From a virus: a stretch of 28,462 nucleotides of DNA. Below the pieces are notes generated by a model, which was given only the letters and a program-made list of their open reading frames with translations, did not search any database and was not told where the DNA came from. Below, piece by piece: positions 8,676 to 17,561 of this stretch. Where the stretch lies: positions 1 through 28,462 of the IMG/VR virus record IMGVR_UViG_3300033146_001833; one strand, 5' to 3'. The number at the start of each line of letters is the position of its first letter. Within the stretch, counting starts at the first letter, position 1. Position numbers and translations under genes: made by a program.

Positions 8676-11068
8676 TATGGTAACCACTGAGAGGTGTCGT
8701 AATAATTGTTTGCTGTTTGTTCATCTGATGTTCCTCCTTGAAATCCAGGCACCCCAGGGGTAGAGCTGTATCGATCATAAAGTTCTGTCGGGATTACTTC
8801 CTCTTTCTCTGGCTGTGTGGTTTGAACAGGTGGTGTTGGAGCAGCCGGCTGGGCTGGCTGTTGGTTTCTACTTCTTGCTGGATTGATAACTCCTCCAAGC
8901 TGTTTTTCCCTGTTCCGATATATATTTTCAACATCAGTGGACAACTCTATCTGCTGATAACTTTTCTGCCCATACTGATCAACCACATAATAATCTGAAT
9001 CAGCAATAATATTGATTCTCATATCCGATGTCAGATCGATTAAAGCTCCTTCTCCATCAGTAAACACGACATTACTGCCATCTGCATTATAGCCGGACAC
9101 ATAATATCTTTCGTATTCCGTTTGCTCTTCAAACTTCAGTTGACGATTGCTTCCCTCTCTCAGTTTTGAAGAAAATACACGTACGGCAATTGCATTGGCT
9201 GGAAGATCTGATTGGTCTTCTGCCAGAGCTGCAATCCAAGGCACTCCGTTTTTATCAACAACTTGAGCAACTACAACTGGTTCATTCCTATCGTTTACAA
9301 CGAGATTTCTTCGATCCAATTCAGGCCATGCTCCCTGGGCCATGCCGGCTTGGAAAGATAATCCCATTTTTGTCGTATAAGCAGAAAGTAGTTCTGCATT
9401 CATTTCTACGTTTCCTCTGAAATCTCCATTATCAATACTCTTCTGGATTGCCCCTGTGTCTCTGGAGACAATAGTCCTGACGTTCTCTCCTCTATTGCGA
9501 ATACTGAGAGCCGCCATGTCGAGAGCACCCTTGGCAAAGTCATCAGCCATATCTGTCATCCGACCCTCTTTGTCTGCGTAATTGTTGATTATAGATTCAG
9601 CCCCCATCGCTCTCTCTATATTATTGAGGTTTCTTGCTCCTACAAAATAATTCTGAAGCTCAGTAGCCAAGCCGGCCCTTTGAGCTTCTGTGAAACCTTC
9701 AGCCTCAGCAATCTTCATTGCTTTGCTTATTGAATCTTTATATTCCTGGTCATTACTGAATGATCTCACTTGGTTTCTTGCACTGGTATATTGTGAATTT
9801 GTTATCATTCTATCTCTCAACAAATTGCTTAAAGCAGCGTCCTGTTCTCCAACAGTCATGCCAATATAGTTCCCAACAATATTCGCCATCTGGATTGTTC
9901 CTTCGGCTGCTCTCTCAGAATCAAGCTCATCACCACTCATGAAAGCCTCAAGGTAGTCTTTCATCTTCTTGCCTTCAACTCTATCAAACTGTCCAAGAGG
10001 AATAGGTTCGGCTCCTTCTATGTCTGTCTGAACAGAAGGAAGATCTTCTCCCATCATTCCAATAATCTGATCAATCTTCGCTTGAGCCATATCGAAAGGA
10101 TTCTTCCCATCAGCACCGGATGATCTCTCTATTCTGAAAATATCTTCCCATTGATTTGAATACCATCTAGCAGACTCTTCTTCGATGACGTTCTGAATTA
10201 CATTTGAATAATTCATGGCTCTGGAAACCCATTTTTCCTGATGTTTTTCCATCTCTTCATCTGTCAGGTAATTCTTTCCCATCCCTTCAAGATTGGCTCC
10301 ATAAAGAGCGATAGTCATTTCTTCTTTACTGGCTCCCTTCATTTGTAATGGCATCAAGGCTTCTCTATATACTTCATCAAGGAAGAATCTACTCTCTGTT
10401 TTTTGATAGGCAAGAAGATCATTATTCATTGCGATGATTGCCTGTTGTGGATCTGTTCCATACATTCCACTTCCAAGCATATTATCAAGAGCTGTTCTGA
10501 ATACTAAAGACTCAGTTCCTCCTGTTCCTTCTTTTACTGAATCATTCCATATCGCTTGAAGATTTGCTTTTGATTTCTGGACTGCTTCCTGATGGATAAA
10601 TCCATTTGCAATATCTTGGTATTTAGGCTCAACATCTTCCCATTTGATAAGCATTTCGGTCTTCCATGCTTCTCTTGTTTGCTCGTCTGTAATTGATCCC
10701 ATTCCAATCTGATCAAGAGCATATTTATAGTGAGTCTGTGCTGTTGTGCTATCATAAACCCCGATATTCCCTGCCATGATTCCAGAATAATCCTCGAAAG
10801 CCGTGCCTCCAAAGTTCTCTTTGAATTTATCTGGAGAATCCATTGAGGTTAAATATTTATTCAAGAAGTCCTTGGCCTCAAGCGTTGCCACATTCTGTTC
10901 ATAGACATCTCTTTGAGCCCTGGCATTATCTTTTATTTTCTGAGCTGTGAGATATGCCTGAGAAGCATTATCAAGCCCTTGTGTCAGACCATCGGTTCTG
11001 ATAGGAGTCCGATTAACAGCAAGAGGAGCCCTATTATATGTTGTTCCAAGTTGTGCTATTTTTGCCAT
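8675..11068 (-). CDS. Internal virion (ejection) protein, T7 gp15-position, 797 aa
   Basis: The length (797 aa) is close to T7 gp15 (747 aa), and the gene sits between a gp14-like and a gp16-like gene, so it is probably the middle ejection protein that forms part of the periplasmic tube. The sequence is rich in Gln, Asn, Asp and Ala, largely helical in character and without transmembrane segments. The N-terminus (MAKIAQLGTTYNRAP) is typical of such proteins. The C-terminal tail at about 725-775 is low-complexity Pro/Gln (QQPAQPAAPTPPVQTTQP), probably a flexible linker. The start ATG 11068 has GGGAGG seven bases upstream, formed by the last codons of the previous gene, and follows its TAG by one base. 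No enzymatic motif was seen. Confidence 0.7.
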   Translation of the reverse strand: MAKIAQLGTTYNRAPLAVNRTPIRTDGLTQGLDNASQAYLTAQKIKDNARAQRDVYEQNVATLEAKDFLNKYLTSMDSPDKFKENFGGTAFEDYSGIMAGNIGVYDSTTAQTHYKYALDQIGMGSITDEQTREAWKTEMLIKWEDVEPKYQDIANGFIHQEAVQKSKANLQAIWNDSVKEGTGGTESLVFRTALDNMLGSGMYGTDPQQAIIAMNNDLLAYQKTESRFFLDEVYREALMPLQMKGASKEEMTIALYGANLEGMGKNYLTDEEMEKHQEKWVSRAMNYSNVIQNVIEEESARWYSNQWEDIFRIERSSGADGKNPFDMAQAKIDQIIGMMGEDLPSVQTDIEGAEPIPLGQFDRVEGKKMKDYLEAFMSGDELDSERAAEGTIQMANIVGNYIGMTVGEQDAALSNLLRDRMITNSQYTSARNQVRSFSNDQEYKDSISKAMKIAEAEGFTEAQRAGLATELQNYFVGARNLNNIERAMGAESIINNYADKEGRMTDMADDFAKGALDMAALSIRNRGENVRTIVSRDTGAIQKSIDNGDFRGNVEMNAELLSAYTTKMGLSFQAGMAQGAWPELDRRNLVVNDRNEPVVVAQVVDKNGVPWIAALAEDQSDLPANAIAVRVFSSKLREGSNRQLKFEEQTEYERYYVSGYNADGSNVVFTDGEGALIDLTSDMRINIIADSDYYVVDQYGQKSYQQIELSTDVENIYRNREKQLGGVINPARSRNQQPAQPAAPTPPVQTTQPEKEEVIPTELYDRYSSTPGVPGFQGGTSDEQTANNYYDTSQWLP

Positions 11069-11069
11069 T

Positions 11070-11624
11070 CTAATCCCTCCCGAAAGGATCTATTTCACCT
11101 GGATTTTGTATCTCAAAACTGTCCTTCCAATCCGTTACAGTTGCCCCGACAATAGGGTTCCTTTTCTTTTTAGATGAAATAACACCGTCTTTCCCGCCAG
11201 TAGTTTTATCAGCTGCTCCGCTGAGATATATATTCCCCATCGTAGAAAAGACATCTCCAAGAGAACCGAGCACAGTGTTAAACATTTCTGTATTCCTGGT
11301 CTCTTCAAGATCTCCGACCCAGTTTTCAAAGTCTTCTCTCATGGCTTCTATCTGGGCATCTCTCGTCCTGACATTTCGATCTTGAGCAAAGGCAGCAGTT
11401 CCAACATCAGATTTCACTCCAGAGAGAGCCATATTTGCATTCAAATCCTGTGCGAGATCCATTGCATTCTGAGTGGTTGTCCCTATCCCAATGTCAAGCT
11501 GTTGTTTCCCTTCTATTTTTGCCTCATCTATTGCATTCCCAAGCCTGACCTGATTGGCTACACGGCCACCAATTCTTAATGCTCCGCCTATTAAAGCTGC
11601 GATTCCACCAAATAATAAAGACAT
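11070..11624 (-). CDS. Internal virion protein, T7 gp14-position, 184 aa
   Basis: Probable small ejection protein, the class thought to form the outer-membrane pore in T7-like phages (T7 gp14 is 196 aa). The N-terminus is hydrophobic and glycine-rich (LLFGGIAALIGGALRIGG), followed by an Ala/Gln/Asp-rich helical body with repeated small polar residues and a polar C-terminal tail (SSKKKRNP near 150-157). The start ATG 11624 shares one base with the TGA of the upstream tail tubular B gene, so translation is coupled. The following gene's Shine-Dalgarno is built into its last codons. Assignment rests on length, hydrophobic N-terminus and exact gene order. Confidence 0.65.
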   Translation of the reverse strand: MSLLFGGIAALIGGALRIGGRVANQVRLGNAIDEAKIEGKQQLDIGIGTTTQNAMDLAQDLNANMALSGVKSDVGTAAFAQDRNVRTRDAQIEAMREDFENWVGDLEETRNTEMFNTVLGSLGDVFSTMGNIYLSGAADKTTGGKDGVISSKKKRNPIVGATVTDWKDSFEIQNPGEIDPFGRD

Positions 11625-14047
11625 CAGTTACTCTCCAAATGATAAATAATATTTGTGATATTGAAAGGGACGGCAGTGTCTACGTAGATGTAAAAGAATG
11701 GATCATCACCATAGCCTCCAACAATCTGGGGCCGTATTGTTCCATCATAAAGTTCATACTTTTCAAAATCAGCCGGATATATCAAGTCCATCTGTTTGTG
11801 GTATTGAATCTTATTATTCAAGGTGGTACTAGCAGTCCCTATCTTCCCGCCAAGAGATCTGAATACTTCCAACTCAATCTTTGTTAATTTCCCTTTGTTC
11901 AACTGTTTCTTCATCATGTATGGAGAGAATATTGATTCGTATGGCCTTCCAATAATAATCTTATTCCAGAACTTTTTAATCTCATTATCTTTAGTTAAAA
12001 TTGATTCATCACCTTCCCAATTATCTATGAAAGTTTCAGTTGAATAGAACTTTGTATCAGAACTGATATAAATAGAAACTGGATTTCCATCTAAAAGAGC
12101 TTCACAAAAAACCCCTTTTAAGTGCGAATATTTATCTGGAGTAAGAGGATGTTTTGTTGATATTAAAGCATATCCATAATCGAGATAAGAGTTTTGAGCT
12201 TGATCTTTTTCCCATATCCCATTATATATAAGCCCTGTTTTATCCTGCAATTTGAATGTGAATCCAACTGAATCATATTCAATCACATACCATTCCTTAT
12301 AGATATAATCATAATTCTCGGAAGTAACAGATTGAACGCCATCATCTGTTCTAATGACATCATTAAAAAGCAATATTGAACCATCTTCAAGTAAGTAATT
12401 CTCTGCCGGGTTGTAATGGAATATCCTTCCAGAACCTGTTCCTTCTTCAATTGAATCAATATAAATCCTATTAGAGAGAGTTTCTTTCTGGGCAGCGTCA
12501 ACAAATACTCCATCTATCTGATTTGGGGTGTATTCATCCATGATCTCTATGGCGTAAACTTTCCCGTCTGAAGTCTCTCTCTCTGTGTAAGCAACAACTG
12601 TATCATAAAGGCCATCAGACGTAATACAAATTGAAATAACTTTACCATTATCGACAACTCTATTTACTTCATTTGTAAAATCGTGTCTTGCCCAAGCATA
12701 GATCTGTCTCATACGATCATATGTGAATGATACCAATGAGCCATCTTCTCTCAGGATCCATGCTACATTAAAAGGGGATCGCTGAATCTCCATTGCAATA
12801 GGAGCAAGATCGTAGAATAGATGGTCAGAAAACTCTGAAAGGTTCAAAGCTGTATAATTCTGAGTTGCTTCAGCAAAAATGAATTCCATGAGCAAACGCC
12901 CTGGTCTTTGGAAGTATAACAAAGAATCCCCGATAGCCCTTCCCTTCACCCAATAAGCTCCATTGGCAGTGGCTTTATACATCAATTGATTAGTTGTATC
13001 CAATCCTCCAGCCTGAGTATTGGAAAGCACCCATGCTCCATTGTTCGCTCCACCAACAAGCACTTGTCCACCGGTCAGCCAATAAAACTCTTCATACCCA
13101 AGATCTGATGCAGCAGCGTAGAGAAAAGGATCAGAATAAAGAATCTGTGGAGGTTCTTCTGTTGGTGCGCCGGGTTCTCCTGCTGGCGGAATATCCCCAT
13201 TGTACTGCATCCCTGCAAATGCGATATCCCCCGCAGCCGATCCATGTATATTTGGGCCAACCGCCCATACAAGTCTCTCAAAAGAGTATTCAACACAGGT
13301 GAGATACTTAAAAGTCTGTGGCGGGGTCTTTAATTTACCGCCATTTGCTCCAGCAAAAATACGCCCGGTATAAGCAGTCCACCCAGCTGGTATCGCAGCA
13401 GGAGGCTCTCCTTCCTCTGTTGTGCTATTACCACCTCCAAGTTCAAAATTGGGTTCCGGTTTTTTTACCCATCCATTTGTCTCATCATGCACAATATCTA
13501 TGTAATAATTTTCTTCATTGAGGGAGTAATTCATTACGAGGAATCCATCGACCGGCGGATCATTTACGTTTCCAGCCCAATTCCAGATAATCTCTCTTGG
13601 ATCCTCCATATTTGGATGAGTCATGTATAAATAATTCTCAACCTGAATATAACTGAGCTTGTTTAGGTCGAATGATTTTGGACGATCTTCTTCGAAGTCT
13701 GCGTCCTTAATTGTATATACATCGTGAGTATCCTGGTATGTAAGAGTTTTGTTTTCAATTCGATAAAAATCCATTTTCAAAATTGTATCCGGGTCACCAA
13801 CCTCAATAAAGAATACGAGAATAAATGTTTCATTCCTGAGATAGAATGGAATTAACCGAACACTTTCATGTGTTGTTGATACCTGATGAATAAATCCAGG
13901 CCGTCTCCACATCTTGCCAGTTTCAGAAGGAACAAAGTTCTTCACAATCCGGCATGAAGTTGAATAAGCTGCAAGATCATAATCCCCAGTAGAACGGAGA
14001 GAGGCTTCTCCGATATTCCATCGGCTAATTGATATTTTCTGTTTCAT
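11624..14047 (-). CDS. Tail tubular protein B (nozzle), T7 gp12-like, 807 aa
   Basis: Forms the distal tail tube or nozzle of short-tailed phages. The N-terminal region carries the recognisable family pattern: SRWNIGEASLRSTGDYDLAAYSTSC, then NFVPSETGKMWRRPGF at residues about 8-53, followed by a long beta-rich body with repeated aromatic, Gly and Asp residues, as expected of a propeller-like nozzle. The length is close to that of T7 gp12 (794 aa). ATG 14047 is preceded by GGAGG at four bases and lies 23 bases inside the end of the tail tubular A gene, so the pair is co-translated. Neighbours on both sides (gatekeeper A and the ejection proteins) agree with this role. Confidence 0.88.
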   Translation of the reverse strand: MKQKISISRWNIGEASLRSTGDYDLAAYSTSCRIVKNFVPSETGKMWRRPGFIHQVSTTHESVRLIPFYLRNETFILVFFIEVGDPDTILKMDFYRIENKTLTYQDTHDVYTIKDADFEEDRPKSFDLNKLSYIQVENYLYMTHPNMEDPREIIWNWAGNVNDPPVDGFLVMNYSLNEENYYIDIVHDETNGWVKKPEPNFELGGGNSTTEEGEPPAAIPAGWTAYTGRIFAGANGGKLKTPPQTFKYLTCVEYSFERLVWAVGPNIHGSAAGDIAFAGMQYNGDIPPAGEPGAPTEEPPQILYSDPFLYAAASDLGYEEFYWLTGGQVLVGGANNGAWVLSNTQAGGLDTTNQLMYKATANGAYWVKGRAIGDSLLYFQRPGRLLMEFIFAEATQNYTALNLSEFSDHLFYDLAPIAMEIQRSPFNVAWILREDGSLVSFTYDRMRQIYAWARHDFTNEVNRVVDNGKVISICITSDGLYDTVVAYTERETSDGKVYAIEIMDEYTPNQIDGVFVDAAQKETLSNRIYIDSIEEGTGSGRIFHYNPAENYLLEDGSILLFNDVIRTDDGVQSVTSENYDYIYKEWYVIEYDSVGFTFKLQDKTGLIYNGIWEKDQAQNSYLDYGYALISTKHPLTPDKYSHLKGVFCEALLDGNPVSIYISSDTKFYSTETFIDNWEGDESILTKDNEIKKFWNKIIIGRPYESIFSPYMMKKQLNKGKLTKIELEVFRSLGGKIGTASTTLNNKIQYHKQMDLIYPADFEKYELYDGTIRPQIVGGYGDDPFFYIYVDTAVPFNITNIIYHLESN

Positions 14048-14720
14048 GAAGCCTCCGATCTCTATATCTCAACGCATAATATCTTGAATGATCACGATAC
14101 CAAGGTCTCTTTTCTCCGTATTCTTTATGTCTTGAAATGTACCCGTCTTCCACATACGCTTTGATCTGGAAAGAGTTCGCCATCTGAACAACCATATTCA
14201 CAACACTCATATCTCCAGTCAGCATGAATCCTGTGTCGGCTGCCAGAGTGTAAGCAAAGTATTGAATGAAGGCAGGATTATACTTCATGGGATCTTCAGC
14301 CATCATGGTATATGTCAGCTCGACATATTTGACTTCATACTCGTTGAAGACTGTATAGTCATTGGCGTCAATCACTCTCTCTATTTTTGTTAATGCTCTG
14401 TTCAGCCTGATCGTGTCATTGTCGTAGATCTCATAGTATTGCTCTGGGACAATACTTCTTGATGCAATGAAGTCAGCCGGAAGAGAGAAAGAGTATTCGT
14501 AATTTTTATACATATCTGGTTCATTGAGCTGTGTCAGATCAATCGTCCTTCTGGCAAAGTTCCAATCTCTCTCTCCAAGTAATGTTCTGAGAGTCAATTC
14601 ATAATGCTCTTTCATCAGCATTGCTGAATCGTTTTCCTGATTTATATTTGTAATCCGTTCCAACCCAAGAGCCGTAAGAGCCAGGTTGGCAATTCTCGTA
14701 ACCCCTTGTTCGTATTTCAT
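14025..14720 (-). CDS. Tail tubular protein A (gatekeeper/adaptor), T7 gp11-like, 231 aa
   Basis: Adaptor ring between portal and nozzle. The family signature is clear: ANLALTALGLERITNINQ near the N-terminus, a helix with YELTLRTLLGERDWNFARRTIDL at about 40-62, then the PADF turn followed by beta-rich sequence. The length matches the family (about 190-230 aa). ATG 14720 overlaps the TGA of the upstream gene in an ATGA arrangement and has AAGGAGG upstream, itself encoded by the last codons of that gene. It overlaps the nozzle gene by 23 bases. Confidence 0.88.
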   Translation of the reverse strand: MKYEQGVTRIANLALTALGLERITNINQENDSAMLMKEHYELTLRTLLGERDWNFARRTIDLTQLNEPDMYKNYEYSFSLPADFIASRSIVPEQYYEIYDNDTIRLNRALTKIERVIDANDYTVFNEYEVKYVELTYTMMAEDPMKYNPAFIQYFAYTLAADTGFMLTGDMSVVNMVVQMANSFQIKAYVEDGYISRHKEYGEKRPWYRDHSRYYALRYRDRRLHETENIN

Positions 14721-15034
14721 TCTCTCTCCTCCTTCATCCTGGCTTTAACCAAGGCTTTCCTTCTTGCCAGAACTTCCCTTGGAAGAACAACATCCATATT
14801 TCCAAATGTCTGTCTCAGCCGGCTTCTGGTGACAAGAATCTTTTTTTCTCCGGCAATAACTTCCAATGGCCGGCCATATTCCCATTCTTTCGGAATGAGC
14901 TTTGGCCTATAACCACCAATAGATCGTACCTTTAATGTCTCATCATCAGTTTTTTCCTCTGTAATGTCTCCTGCGTGGACTACAATGTTTCCTGATGAAG
15001 TTACGACAACTGTATCTTGATGATAAACTTTCAT
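14717..15034 (-). CDS. Conserved-position hypothetical protein, 105 aa
   Basis: I do not recognise this protein. It is basic toward the C-terminus (RRKALVKARMKEERE) and beta-rich before that (DTVVVTSSGNIVVHAGDITEEK). The reading frame stays open upstream to 15088, but the intrinsic terminator at 15051-15076 lies in that stretch, so I prefer ATG 15034. None of the candidate starts has a proper Shine-Dalgarno; the closest purine run (GGGAGG) is part of the terminator stem about 20 bases away. It lies between the cement protein and tail tubular A genes and overlaps the latter by an ATGA, so a head-completion or assembly role is possible, but this is only inference from position. Confidence 0.6.
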   Translation of the reverse strand: MKVYHQDTVVVTSSGNIVVHAGDITEEKTDDETLKVRSIGGYRPKLIPKEWEYGRPLEVIAGEKKILVTRSRLRQTFGNMDVVLPREVLARRKALVKARMKEERE

Positions 15035-15050
15035 ATAATCATTGTAGTAC

Positions 15051-15076
15051 AAAAAAAGCCTCCCGGCGAGGGAGGC
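15051..15076 (-). terminator. Intrinsic terminator after the capsid/cement genes
   Basis: Read on the minus strand: a seven-base-pair stem GCCTCCC/GGGAGGC with loop TCGCC, followed directly by seven T. It starts 21 bases after the stop of the cement protein gene. This would end part of the transcripts after the most strongly needed head genes and lower expression of the tail genes, like T-phi behind T7 gene 10. Tail genes must depend on read-through or another promoter; none is obvious immediately downstream. Confidence 0.9.
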
Positions 15077-15096
15077 CATAAAGCACATTATGCTTT

Positions 15097-15534
15097 TTAC
15101 GCAGCAAAGATGAAAGCTGTCGCCTTTGCATCTGGACCAAGCCCGGTGAGGCCAAGGAGATCCAAGGTATATGTAATATACCGGCCCTCAGCAGTTACCG
15201 GAATTGCGAATACATAATGGATTCCGTTTCTTCCAGCATACACCGTATCTCCCAGTGTTGGCATTTCAACATCAACAACCTTTTCTGTTGCCGGATCTGT
15301 ATTACCCATGAACAAATGTCCAAGTGGATTTGTACCTCCAAGAGAACTTGCATCAGGAGCAATCGTAAGATGGATATACAAAGCAGAACCTTTGCCTCTT
15401 CCATTTTCATGGGAAAGGTTTGAGTTGGGATATATATCAATGTCCTCGCCATACAGGTCGATGGTTCCAGTCAGCTCGTCACCATCGGCGATATTGGCAG
15501 CATCGAAAAATACCATTCTTGAATCAATAATCAT
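15097..15534 (-). CDS. Bbp16-like capsid cement/decoration protein, 145 aa
   Basis: Likely capsid-stabilising protein. The opening MIIDSRMVFFDAANI followed by an Asp/Gly-rich beta pattern (GTIDLYGEDIDI), a central ALYIHLTI strand and a C-terminal TYTLDLLGL strand resembles the Bbp16 cement protein family of Bordetella phage BPP-1, which begins MIIDS and sits next to the major capsid gene. AAGGAGG lies six bases before ATG 15534, in the 11-base gap after the capsid stop, implying strong translation. An intrinsic terminator follows. I recognise the family from its N-terminus and position; a search would be needed to confirm it. Confidence 0.65.
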   Translation of the reverse strand: MIIDSRMVFFDAANIADGDELTGTIDLYGEDIDIYPNSNLSHENGRGKGSALYIHLTIAPDASSLGGTNPLGHLFMGNTDPATEKVVDVEMPTLGDTVYAGRNGIHYVFAIPVTAEGRYITYTLDLLGLTGLGPDAKATAFIFAA

Positions 15535-15545
15535 TTCTTTCCTCC

Positions 15546-16529
15546 TTAGATCACGATATCTTCGTTGTTCTTGATGACATCAGACCGCTTGAGCGGGATT
15601 CCCCGGAAGTAAGTCTGAAGAACTCCACCGGTATCTTTCTGCCAGACGTTCGGTACGGTGGTATCATAAGCCAGCCGGTCGAATACGTTGAACATCTCTT
15701 CATTACAGTACATGACGAGATTTCCTTCTTTTCCACGGTTCGGTGCATGGTTGATTGCTTCAATCAGGCGGTCAAACAGGGGGCGAAGGTTGGTCAGCGA
15801 TTCAGATGGGTCAATGTTACAGACCCTGGACAGGCCACGGGGATACCGAGTCACAGTTCCGAGGTCAAAGTAAAACCACGAAATCCACATCGGCAGATAT
15901 GCTCCGGCGTTATTCGGATCAGGAACAACCTGCAGTCCGAAATCCTCTTTGCTCATTCCGATCTTTGATCCACGAGGATAAATCAGATGAGTATAGTCTT
16001 TGCCCCAGGTTGTGAGGTAAACACTGGTATTGTTGAGCGGATCACTTCCGCCCATAGAATACACACCCTCGATCCCAATGCTGCCACGTCTGGTCGCAAA
16101 ACCATCAAAGGCTCCGGGAGTCTGAGTGCGATCACCGTAGAAGAGGTAAGAAGATGCGGTTTCAGAAAGGCCCTTGAGGTGAGCAATGTCTTCGTCGGAA
16201 CGAACCTGCTGTTTCTGCCCCTTGGGCGCCAGTCTGATGAGCCGGTCATCAACCATACTCATGTCTTCGATGAATCCAATATAGTCAACTTCCTGACCAA
16301 CCTGAGAGAGAGTAGGCTCAACACCTTTATTGATCTGCCGGAGAGTACCGGAAGGCTGAGTCTCTCGAATCGAGGTTACGTGAGAAGCTGTCCTGTTTGA
16401 TTCCACAAAAACTGCATCATTCATCGCTTCATCATGTTCGGCGATAACCTCAGCAATTTTATACAGCGTTGAACCATCGCCATCCATTCGTTTGGCGAGC
16501 TGAACAATGTTCATAGGATCCCATGCCAT
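15546..16529 (-). CDS. Major capsid protein, 327 aa
   Basis: The main shell protein, expected to have the HK97 fold. Evidence is position (directly after a scaffold gene and before a cement gene), size near that of the BPP-1-type capsid protein, and sequence character: a mixed polar body with YLFYGDRTQTPGAFDGF near the middle and a C-terminal LQTYFRGIPLKRSDVI, the sort of ending seen in podovirus capsid proteins where subunits are probed by gp/RGIP-type strands. The first residues (MAWDPMNIVQLAKRMDGDGS) also fit this capsid type. ATG 16529 shares a base with the scaffold stop (TAATG) and has AGGA upstream. Confidence 0.85.
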   Translation of the reverse strand: MAWDPMNIVQLAKRMDGDGSTLYKIAEVIAEHDEAMNDAVFVESNRTASHVTSIRETQPSGTLRQINKGVEPTLSQVGQEVDYIGFIEDMSMVDDRLIRLAPKGQKQQVRSDEDIAHLKGLSETASSYLFYGDRTQTPGAFDGFATRRGSIGIEGVYSMGGSDPLNNTSVYLTTWGKDYTHLIYPRGSKIGMSKEDFGLQVVPDPNNAGAYLPMWISWFYFDLGTVTRYPRGLSRVCNIDPSESLTNLRPLFDRLIEAINHAPNRGKEGNLVMYCNEEMFNVFDRLAYDTTVPNVWQKDTGGVLQTYFRGIPLKRSDVIKNNEDIVI

Positions 16530-17251
16530 TAGTCTATTCCTTTCATAGAGTCGTAACTTCCTGTCAGGCCCACGTTCTTGGAACGGGCTTTCATGCCGGC
16601 GGGAATGTTACCTTCTTGCATCAGCTCTCCAAGGCCGACAAAGAAGCCGATCATATCTGGATCATTATCAAGTCCTTTTTCTCGCATCGTATTGACAAGT
16701 GCATCGCCACCCAGCCGTTGAAGTGCGGTCTGAGCTGTTCTCATTTTGACATCATACTCATCACCATATTTGGTTTTCAAATCACCTACAGTTTTCTCAT
16801 ATGACTCTTTTCTCTTGGCTTTGTAATCCTCAATATTCTGCTCGTTGTACTTGGTGAGTCCAGCCGATAGTGCCTCTGCCTGTTTCGCCGTGAGATTCGC
16901 ATTCATATAGATCTTGGAAATATCTTCTTCCTCGATACCATATCCGGCAGCATTTTCGGGTCTTCCCAGTTTATTCCAAAAAGCCCCCCATGCTTCATCG
17001 CCATCTTCCTCGGAAGGAATGAAAGCTCTCTCTGGATCATACTTTTTTTGTAATTCTTCCAAGTCCGCCATCGACTTAAAGCCGGTTTCCAGTACCTCTC
17101 CGAAGCTATTGAACTGCTCCAGTCTCGAACTGTACTTCTCTCTCAAATCTCCGGGTACACTTGTAATCCAATTACGTTCAGCGTTCGGTTCACCACCTTG
17201 CTGTGTGGCTCCTTCCGGTTCAGCACCTTCAGGGCTCAATACTCCTGGCAT
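16529..17251 (-). CDS. Scaffolding / capsid assembly protein, 240 aa
   Basis: Acts inside the procapsid and is lost on maturation. It is acidic and largely helical, with a low-complexity Pro/Glu/Gly N-terminus (about 1-25). The typical element AWGAFWNKLGRPENAAGYG (near 87-105) is common to podovirus capsid assembly proteins, and an Ala/Glu/Lys-rich helical segment follows (TAKQAEALSAGLTKYNEQN). It lies directly upstream of the capsid gene. ATG 17251 has AAGGAG seven bases before it and overlaps the previous ORF by 23 bases. Confidence 0.85.
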   Translation of the reverse strand: MPGVLSPEGAEPEGATQQGGEPNAERNWITSVPGDLREKYSSRLEQFNSFGEVLETGFKSMADLEELQKKYDPERAFIPSEEDGDEAWGAFWNKLGRPENAAGYGIEEEDISKIYMNANLTAKQAEALSAGLTKYNEQNIEDYKAKRKESYEKTVGDLKTKYGDEYDVKMRTAQTALQRLGGDALVNTMREKGLDNDPDMIGFFVGLGELMQEGNIPAGMKARSKNVGLTGSYDSMKGID

Positions 17252-17561
17252 TTAGCAACTCCTTAATATTGTGTCTTTGATGAGGATTCATTACATCCTC
17301 TTCTGCTATAACTTTATAGTAATCTACCATTTTTTCAAGGGCATTCAGCTCTAAAACACCCAAAACATTGAGCATTTCTAACGCAAAATCCCTTCTATGC
17401 TTGTCTTTTTCCGAAACAACAGGTCGAAAGTAACCAAGATTGAAGAGAAACCACTTCAATGCAGCCATTCCATCTGCATCTTTGAAGAATACATTTCTCA
17501 ATGTCATCCTTTCATCAATTGTAACGCCTTTTGCAATAAACATTCCCTCATTATCCTGCAT
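17229..17561 (-). CDS. Hypothetical protein between portal and scaffold, 110 aa
   Basis: Not recognised. I start at ATG 17561 (GGGAG six bases upstream), which overlaps the portal end by 11 bases; the frame is open for 20 more codons but those lie inside the portal gene with no ribosome site. The sequence (KWFLFNLGYFRPV, then helical MLNVLGVLELNALEKMVDYYKV) looks like a small helical protein. Genes at this position in T7-like phages are often small head-associated or assembly factors; that is inference only. Confidence 0.7.
   Translation of the reverse strand: MQDNEGMFIAKGVTIDERMTLRNVFFKDADGMAALKWFLFNLGYFRPVVSEKDKHRRDFALEMLNVLGVLELNALEKMVDYYKVIAEEDVMNPHQRHNIKELLNARSIEP

Noticed and set aside
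15034-15046. TACAAT just before ATG 15034 as a promoter for a leaderless messenger.
   Set aside because: No -35 box at a suitable distance (the site would fall in the terminator stem), so not supported.
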